Below, one piece after another: positions 58,621 to 64,000 of a DNA stretch of 64,000 bases. Origin of the DNA: CAZBXE01 sp964496125. Its GTDB lineage: Bacteria; Chlamydiota; Chlamydiia; Chlamydiales; CAZBXE01. The notes under the pieces were generated by a model that saw only the letters and a program-made list of their open reading frames with translations, had not been told where the DNA came from and ran no database searches. Position 1 is the first letter of the stretch. Each line of letters opens with the position of its first letter. Location of the stretch: positions 18,023-82,022 of the forward strand of contig CAZBXE010000008.1 of the NCBI GenBank assembly GCA_964496125.1, in the 5' to 3' direction. A program made the position numbers and the translations under genes.

Positions 58621-60426
58621 GTGCTAAGAAAAAGTATGGGATATGAGCCGATTGAAAACTACGGTCTCATCGGGGACCTCTCGTCTGTTGCCCTGGTGGG
58701 CATGAATGGTTCGATCGACTACATGTGCTTTCCTGAGTTTGATTCCCCCTCCATCTTTGCAGCACTCCTTGATGATAAAAAAGGGGGGAGCTTCCAAATT
58801 ACCCCCTCCCTTCCGGGTGCGCGCCAAAAGCAAAGCTATCTCCCTGATTCGGCCATCTTGCGTACAAGGTTTCTTTGCCCAGGCGGTGTTGCAGAGATTT
58901 CTGACTTCATGGTGATTGGAAAAAAAGGAAGTCCACAGGCTTTAATTCGCCGTGTCAAGGCCCTGCGGGGGGAAATCTCTTTTAGAATGGTCTGCCACCC
59001 TCGCTTTGACTATGGGAGACAAGAACATACAGTAATTTTGGGCAAGGAGGAAGCAACCTTTTTTCCGAGTAGCCCGGAGCTTGTTCCTATCCGCCTTTGG
59101 TCTAGTCTCCCTTTGCAAGAACAAGAAGGGGCTGCCGTTGCAGATTTTGCCCTTTCGGTAGGACAAAAAGCCTATTTCATTCTCGAAACAGCAGGACCTG
59201 CTGAAAAACCCTCCGTGCCCATTTCTGAGTATGTAGTTTCCTCCTTCAAAGAAACCGTGAATTTTTGGAGCCATTGGGTGAGCAAAAGCCACTACAAGGG
59301 CAAATGGCGAGAAGAAGTGCAGAGGTCTGCTATTACCCTCAAGCTTCTCACTTCGAGAAAGTATGGATCAATCGTTGCAGCGCCAACCTTCAGCCTGCCC
59401 GAAGAAATTGGAGGGAGCAGAAATTGGGACTATAGGTTTACCTGGATCCGAGATGCTTCTTTTACCCTCTACGCTCTTATTCGGCTAGGACACATCGAGG
59501 AAGCTGCAGATTTCATGAAGTGGATAACAGATCGTTGCAATGAGCTTACGCCTAGCGGTTCACTGCAGCCGATGTATTCCTTAAGTGGAGGGCCGGTTCC
59601 CCTTGAGCAGACACTACCCAACCTAGAAGGATATAGAAGATCAAGCCCAGTACGAATTGGGAACGCAGCTCACTCTCAGCTGCAATTAGACATCTATGGT
59701 GAGCTTATGGATTCGATCTATCTCTACAATAAATACGGAGAGCCCATCTCCTATGACCTGTGGAAAAACTTAATCCCCCTTCTTGATTATGTGTGCCTAA
59801 ATTGGAGAAACAAGGATGAAGGAATATGGGAAGTGCGGGATGGGCAGCATGACTTTCTCTACTCAAAGCTTATGTGCTGGGTTGCGCTTGATAGAGGGAT
59901 ACGAATTGCCAAAAGGCGTTCTTTCCCTGGACCTACAGACAGGTGGCGGCAAGAAAGAAATGCCATCTATCTAGAAATTTTCGAAGGGTATTGGAGCGAA
60001 AAAAAGAAAGCCTTTGTCCAAAAAAAAGGGTCAGAAGAGTTGGATGCTTCTGTTCTACTGATGCCTCTTGTTCAGTTCATAAGCCCTACCGATCCCAAAT
60101 GGCTTTCTACCCTAGAGGCTGTGGAAAAAGAGCTTACGGATGATTCTCATGTATATCGCTATAAAAATCACGATGGATTAGACGGAAAGGAGGGTACATT
60201 CAATATGTGCTCTTTTTGGTTTGTGGAGTGTCTTGCAAGAGCAGGTGATGTGAGAAAAGCTGAGCTTCTCTTTGAGAAAATGCTCAGCTATTCGAATCAC
60301 CTAGGTCTTTTTGCAGAAGAGATTGGGTTAAGTGGTGAGCAGCTTGGCAATTTTCCACAAGCCTTTGTCCATCTTTCCTTAATCAGCGCTGCAGTTAATA
60401 TCGACTACCAGCTCTCTAAACATTAG
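58621..60426 (+). CDS. Glycoside hydrolase family 15 (glucoamylase/trehalase-like)
   Basis: 601 residues from GTG 58621 (AGAAGG upstream) or ATG 58636. N-terminal beta domain (YEPIENYGLIGDLSSVALVG, GSIDYMCFPEFDSPSIFA) and the (alpha/alpha)6 barrel (GGSRNWDYRFTWIRDASFTLYAL, DEGIWEVRDG with the proposed acid Glu, LFAEEIGLSGEQLGNFPQAFVHL with the proposed base). This is the bacterial GH15 form acting on alpha-glucosides such as maltodextrins, or on trehalose. No signal peptide, so it probably works on internal glycogen or trehalose. Confidence 0.92.
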   Translation: MLRKSMGYEPIENYGLIGDLSSVALVGMNGSIDYMCFPEFDSPSIFAALLDDKKGGSFQITPSLPGARQKQSYLPDSAILRTRFLCPGGVAEISDFMVIGKKGSPQALIRRVKALRGEISFRMVCHPRFDYGRQEHTVILGKEEATFFPSSPELVPIRLWSSLPLQEQEGAAVADFALSVGQKAYFILETAGPAEKPSVPISEYVVSSFKETVNFWSHWVSKSHYKGKWREEVQRSAITLKLLTSRKYGSIVAAPTFSLPEEIGGSRNWDYRFTWIRDASFTLYALIRLGHIEEAADFMKWITDRCNELTPSGSLQPMYSLSGGPVPLEQTLPNLEGYRRSSPVRIGNAAHSQLQLDIYGELMDSIYLYNKYGEPISYDLWKNLIPLLDYVCLNWRNKDEGIWEVRDGQHDFLYSKLMCWVALDRGIRIAKRRSFPGPTDRWRQERNAIYLEIFEGYWSEKKKAFVQKKGSEELDASVLLMPLVQFISPTDPKWLSTLEAVEKELTDDSHVYRYKNHDGLDGKEGTFNMCSFWFVECLARAGDVRKAELLFEKMLSYSNHLGLFAEEIGLSGEQLGNFPQAFVHLSLISAAVNIDYQLSKH

Positions 60427-60473
60427 ACATCTATTAGAATTGCAAATTTTCAAGCCTGGCGTCAATTGCAAAT

Positions 60474-61505
60474 TTAGAGTTTGCCGTCCATGGAGAGAAG
60501 GATCGCAATACCGCGGGTAGCCTCAAAATTGGCAAGAACAATATTTGTCGCCATTAAAATCGGAACTGAAAGAAACATCCCCAAAATACCCCAGATACTG
60601 CCCCACACCGCCAAAGAAAGAACAATCACAAGACCACTCAATTGAAAAGATCGCCCCATCACCTTTGGCTCAACGATGCTGCCAAAAAGAAACTGGATCA
60701 AAATTAAAGATACAGTCACAATTGCAAACGGAACGAGAGTGTCGAATTGCAAAAATGCAATCAGGCAAGGAAAAAAAGTTGCTACAATCGAACCTATCGC
60801 TGGGATAAAATTCAAAACAAAGATCAAAATCGCAAAAAACCCAGGGAAATCAACTCCCATCAAAATCAAGACAATATAACTGCAAAGGGCCGTCAAGATA
60901 CTAAAAGCTGTCTTCATCCATACATAAGACTGAAGCTGCCCCGTAATCTTATTTAAAAGTGCAAGTGCATTCTGTCTCCTCTCTTCTGTTTGGCAAAATG
61001 CTCTTAATTTTGCAGGAAAAAACCGATGTTCGATCAGGACAAAAACTGTGTAGAGCAAAATTAGCCCCATATTGCTTGCTAAATCGGCTGCGATCAGCAC
61101 AACTTGGGAAAGAAGATTGCCAAGGTCAAGATTTGCCGTATACTTAGAAAGGTCGGGCAGCTCCTGCAAGCCAAGTTGGTGGGTAAGCGCACTAGAAAGA
61201 TGCTGCAGCCTCTCTTGATAAAAGTGTGCTCGCTCTCGCAGAGCGCCGATATTGTCGCTAAATCCAGCATAGAGAAGAGTTGCTGCCATAGAGAAGAAAA
61301 TGAAGGTCAGAAGATACGCAAGCGGCAGGGGAATAATTTTTCCTTGAAATGTAAACCTTTGAATCAAAGACACCGTGCAGATAATAAAATACCCAATCAC
61401 AACTGCAATCACAAAAGGAAGTAGAACTTTTTTACCAAGATAAAGAAGGGCAAAAAAGAGAACGGCCAAAAAGACGCTTAGGGTGACAACAACAATTTTT
61501 TGCAT
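60474..61505 (-). CDS. AI-2E/PerM family membrane transporter-like protein
   Basis: 343 residues with about eight hydrophobic helices in the usual 3+2+3 arrangement. Family-type segments: FALLYLGKKVLLPFVIAVVIGYF at the start, and the C-terminal FVLNFIPAIGSIVATFFP and VEPKVMGRSFQLSGLVIVLSLAVWGSIWG, which are the most conserved parts. The family name comes from an autoinducer-2 exporter; other members are sodium/proton antiporters or unassigned, so the substrate is open. Divergent from the ABC transporter genes. Confidence 0.88.
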   Translation of the reverse strand: MQKIVVVTLSVFLAVLFFALLYLGKKVLLPFVIAVVIGYFIICTVSLIQRFTFQGKIIPLPLAYLLTFIFFSMAATLLYAGFSDNIGALRERAHFYQERLQHLSSALTHQLGLQELPDLSKYTANLDLGNLLSQVVLIAADLASNMGLILLYTVFVLIEHRFFPAKLRAFCQTEERRQNALALLNKITGQLQSYVWMKTAFSILTALCSYIVLILMGVDFPGFFAILIFVLNFIPAIGSIVATFFPCLIAFLQFDTLVPFAIVTVSLILIQFLFGSIVEPKVMGRSFQLSGLVIVLSLAVWGSIWGILGMFLSVPILMATNIVLANFEATRGIAILLSMDGKL

Positions 61506-61607
61506 ATCACAACTGTAAAGAATTTTGCTGAATTGTCAAAGGTTTTTTTCTGTTTAGTTTAAATTCTATTAATGTTACTATCTATTTTAAATTAATAAAG
61601 GGTTAAA

Positions 61608-62282
61608 TTGGATTCAGAGTATTTAGTAGAAGATTTGTTTTTTTCGTATGCTTTGGGCAATCAAAAAATTGAAGCTCTCAACGGAGTAAATATGGCGCTC
61701 CCTTGTGCTAAGATTATCTGCTTCTCTGGTCCCTCGGGCTCTGGAAAATCCACGCTTCTCAATATTTTAGGTCTTATTGAAATGCCCCAAGAAGGCAGGG
61801 TTCTTCTCCGGGGTGAGAATCTTTCTCAAATGACAGAAGAGAGAAAAAATGAAATCAGGCGATACTCTATAGGATTTATTTTTCAGCAATTCCACCTCTT
61901 GCCCGTCTTCACTGCTGCTGAAAACGTAGCTTATTTTTTAAAACGGCAGGGCCTAGATGAAAAAGCAATTGATGAAAGGGTAAAAGAATCTCTTGAAGAA
62001 GTTTCTCTGTGGGAATACAGACATAAGCGCCCCCATCAGCTCAGCGGAGGACAAAGGCAAAGGGTTGCTATCGCAAGAGCTCTTGCCAAACGGCCAAAGA
62101 TTCTCATTGGAGATGAGATCACTGCTAGTCTCGACCAGAAAAATGGAAAAGACATTATGAATGTCCTTGTCCGTCAAGCAGAGAAGAAAGGAACAACGAT
62201 TGTGCTTGCAAGTCACGATCCGATGGTGCACGAATTTGCTGATAAAAACTATTGTCTACGAGATGGAGTCCTTGCATGCTAG
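61608..62282 (+). CDS. ABC transporter ATP-binding protein, LolD/MacB type
   Basis: 224 residues from TTG 61608 (AAAGGG upstream). Walker A FSGPSGSGKSTLLN, Q-loop IGFIFQQFHLLPVFTAAENV, signature HQLSGGQRQRVAIARAL, Walker B ILIGDEITASLD (Glu present; the usual LLADEPT is changed to IGDEIT) and switch His in VLASHDP. Size and motifs match the LolD/MacB/FtsE group that powers lipoprotein release or efflux with an FtsX-like permease. The stop overlaps the permease start. Confidence 0.92.
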   Translation: MDSEYLVEDLFFSYALGNQKIEALNGVNMALPCAKIICFSGPSGSGKSTLLNILGLIEMPQEGRVLLRGENLSQMTEERKNEIRRYSIGFIFQQFHLLPVFTAAENVAYFLKRQGLDEKAIDERVKESLEEVSLWEYRHKRPHQLSGGQRQRVAIARALAKRPKILIGDEITASLDQKNGKDIMNVLVRQAEKKGTTIVLASHDPMVHEFADKNYCLRDGVLAC

Positions 62283-63481
62283 CCTATCTTGCTTTTTCTA
62301 ACTTATTCCGTAATGTAAGAAGAACGGTCACGGTACTGACCACCATAGCTCTCGGATCAGGAGCTCTTCTTTGTTTTAAGGGATTTAATCAAGGGATGCT
62401 AAAGCAATATAGAGACACAACGATCCATTCTCACTATGGATTTGGGCAGCTTAATACAAAAGGGTATCACGGAAAAGTTTTTGATAAGCCTTGGGAGCAT
62501 TGGATAAAAAACTGGCCTGCCGTTAAAGAATACTTAGAGAAAGATCCCCATGTCACCCATATTTTTCCTCGGATCAGTTTTTCTGCCCTTCTTTCCAAAG
62601 ACAAGATTTCAGTAAGTGGGCAGGGGCAGGGGATTGAAGCTAAAGAGGAATCGGCCTTTTTTCATAGCCTTGATGTGATTGAAGGCAAGGCTTTACTCGA
62701 GCAGCCAAAAGGGATGTTAATAGGTAAGGGTCTTGCAGAAGCTCTCAGAGTCAAGGTAGGCGATACAGTTAAGCTTATGGCTAGAACAAGCACAGGCAAG
62801 TATGGCTCTTCTGAATTTCAAGTGACTGGGATTTTCCATACAGGATCACAAAGTTTTGACAATCACCATTTTAGGGTCCACCTAGCAGACGTACAAGCCT
62901 TTCTTAAAACGCAATCTATTGAAAATGTCTCCCTTGGTCTTAAGGACATTGAAGATTGGGATCTTGTCGAAACTATGGTAGAAAAAGCTTTTCCAGAGCT
63001 CGATGCGGTGGCTTTTGCAGAACTTGACAAAGTGTACTACCAGCACTCTGTAGACTGGCTCAATGCGCAATTTCAGGTGATTCAGGTGATCATTCTGATG
63101 ATTGTCTTGCTTGGCATTTTCAATACAACAGCGACCTCTATTCTAGAAAGAAAGCAAGAGATCGGAAATTTTCGTGCGAATGGAGAGTCAACCTGGGATG
63201 TGATGGAACTTCTTCTTTGGGAGGGGGGATTTCTTGGGATCATTGGCGCCCTGATTGGGATTACGGTGTCGCTTGCGGTTGTGAAGACAGTCGTTGCGGG
63301 GGGGGTACAGATGCCTCCAGGTCCGGGTCTGACAAAGCCTGTTTTTGTGACATTTGCCTTTGATAGCTATATGCTGCTTTCCACTTTATTTTTGACCCTG
63401 ATTGCTGCACTAGTAGCCACAGCGGTATCTGCTTTCCGGGTATTGAACATGTCGATTGCCGAATCCCTGCGTAGCGCATAA
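62276..63481 (+). CDS. ABC transporter permease, FtsX/LolC-MacB type
   Basis: About 401 residues from ATG 62276. Topology: one N-terminal helix (RRTVTVLTTIALGSGALL), a large extracytoplasmic domain (~residues 45-260, MacB periplasmic core type with GMLIGKGLAEALRVKVGDTV), then three C-terminal helices carrying the FtsX-family elements (ILMIVLLGIFNTTATSILERKQEIGNFRA split as GIFNTTATSILERKQEIG, and AALVATAVSAFRVLNMSIAESL). With the ATPase it probably extracts lipoproteins or an envelope compound. No LolA-type gene is seen before the window ends. Confidence 0.9.
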   Translation: MLAYLAFSNLFRNVRRTVTVLTTIALGSGALLCFKGFNQGMLKQYRDTTIHSHYGFGQLNTKGYHGKVFDKPWEHWIKNWPAVKEYLEKDPHVTHIFPRISFSALLSKDKISVSGQGQGIEAKEESAFFHSLDVIEGKALLEQPKGMLIGKGLAEALRVKVGDTVKLMARTSTGKYGSSEFQVTGIFHTGSQSFDNHHFRVHLADVQAFLKTQSIENVSLGLKDIEDWDLVETMVEKAFPELDAVAFAELDKVYYQHSVDWLNAQFQVIQVIILMIVLLGIFNTTATSILERKQEIGNFRANGESTWDVMELLLWEGGFLGIIGALIGITVSLAVVKTVVAGGVQMPPGPGLTKPVFVTFAFDSYMLLSTLFLTLIAALVATAVSAFRVLNMSIAESLRSA

Positions 63482-63613
63482 AAATCACGGCTCTACCTCA
63501 GATTCAGAAACCAACTTTTCAGCTTATTTGTGTATAAGTAAAAGATTTCAATCCTGCAGTAAAGCCCCAAAGTCTGATAAATGCAAATTTTTTCAAAATA
63601 TTGTTGTCTGTAG

Positions 63614-63619
63614 TATACT
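63614..63619 (+). promoter_or_regulatory. Possible -10 box before the last gene
   Basis: TATACT lies 31 bases before ATG 63651, with only a poor -35 (TTTCAA, 17 bases upstream). The rest of 63482-63650 shows nothing else. Confidence 0.3.
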
Positions 63620-63650
63620 GATGATAGAGTTACAGGAAAAGAGGAGGGGT

Positions 63651-64000
63651 ATGGGAACAGAAGCTTTACAACCTGGTGCGGATGCCTTTCTAAGCCAAAT
63701 CCAGCAAGCTCAACAAGGTCTTAACGATCCAGGCAAAAGTACTACAGCTAAGTCAACGATGTTTGGGGGCAGGAAGGTCGTTGTTGGGGGCAAAGAACGC
63801 TCCATGGCAGAGCTATACAAGCACGTTACCAATTTAGGTGGAGAAGACCTCAAGCAGATTGAACAAGTTATGGCAAAATTACAAGAATTAGATGTTGGTT
63901 TATCAACGGCGCTAAAAGACAAAAAAAAATTATCGAAAGAAAAAGAAGATGGTGTCACATCAAGAGCTGGAACGAAAGCAAAGAGGGCAGCCGAAGATTA
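63651..64000 (+). CDS. Partial gene: hydrophilic unknown protein, start only
   Basis: ATG 63651 with a very strong GAGGAGG upstream opens a frame that continues past the window end, so 116 residues are visible. It begins MGTEALQPGADAFLSQIQQA and is polar and lysine-rich (KDKKKLSKEKEDG, SRAGTKAKRAAED) with no signal peptide or membrane helix. The disordered Gln/Ala-rich start is of the kind seen in type III secreted chlamydial proteins, but this is only a style resemblance. Not recognised. Confidence 0.7.
   Translation, partial: MGTEALQPGADAFLSQIQQAQQGLNDPGKSTTAKSTMFGGRKVVVGGKERSMAELYKHVTNLGGEDLKQIEQVMAKLQELDVGLSTALKDKKKLSKEKEDGVTSRAGTKAKRAAED

Noticed and set aside
1..64000. CRISPR arrays, prophage, rRNA or insertion sequences with transposase
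   Set aside because: None seen: no regularly spaced repeats, no phage structural genes, no rRNA segments and no transposase frames.

Overview
The window looks like a chromosome segment of a chlamydia, most likely an environmental (Simkania/Parachlamydia-like) member rather than a Chlamydiaceae pathogen. This rests on the very long N-terminally extended GreA protein (25077-27230), cysteine-rich secreted proteins, a short non-pilus-like secretion locus, dense gene packing and generally chlamydia-like housekeeping proteins. The placement is inferred from remembered protein families, not from a database search. The metabolic content is richer than in Chlamydiaceae: a complete quinol-to-oxygen respiratory operon, a fused proline catabolic enzyme, a glucoamylase-like hydrolase and a polysaccharide export locus.

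Layout. 1-1802: two minus-strand genes of a type II secretion/type IV pilus-like (PilM/GspL) system. 1910-3135: YggT and tRNA-dihydrouridine synthase. 3264-3700: an isolated unit consisting of promoter, structured leader, 77-residue cysteine-rich secreted protein and terminator. 3785-14287: one long plus-strand respiratory operon, in order an FAD/NAD(P) oxidoreductase with ferredoxin domain, a CcoS-like peptide, a Rieske protein, cytochrome b, a 1177-residue seven-heme cytochrome c, CcoN, CcoO, a CcoQ-like peptide, and a CcoP-like peptide without heme. 14270-15749: a small decayed accessory block bounded by 24-bp direct repeats, with an unknown gene, a secreted-protein gene broken by a 47-bp palindrome, and beside it a Fic gene remnant. 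15817-24972: YjbH, HemB, a sulfatase remnant, three glycosyltransferases, MutY and a sugar-binding protein. 25077-28354: GreA fusion, RdgB, NYN nuclease.

28382-36867 is a divergent polysaccharide locus: glycosyltransferase, two SLBB/Wza-like export proteins (one with 20 cysteines at its N-terminus), a Wzc-like protein with degenerate kinase motifs, then a deacetylase and a flippase on the other strand. 36891-47416: PcrA, PutA, NamZ, GroES/GroEL with a degenerate CIRCE, TrkA. 47478-52060: a 1282-residue RHS protein ending in a lipase-like domain, tRNA-Arg(ACG), and a metallo-hydrolase whose start codon abuts the tRNA. 52093-57659: a minus-strand housekeeping operon (dapA, CCA/poly(A) polymerase, SPOUT methyltransferase, rsgA, eno, unknown). 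57777-64000: a duplicated-domain unknown protein, a GH15 hydrolase, an AI-2E-type membrane protein, a LolCD/MacB-type ABC transporter and the start of an unknown protein.

How it fits together. HemB supplies tetrapyrrole for the many hemes; PutA can feed electrons into the quinone pool that the Rieske/b complex oxidises; the seven-heme cytochrome probably wires that complex directly to the cbb3 oxidase. The cysteine-rich small protein and the cysteine-rich export lipoprotein suggest an envelope stabilised by disulfides. The most interesting unexplained signals are the pseudoknot-like leader that covers the ribosome binding site of the cysteine-rich gene, the zero-gap tRNA/mRNA junction, several promoters that leave almost no 5' leader, and the RHS-hydrolase fusion.
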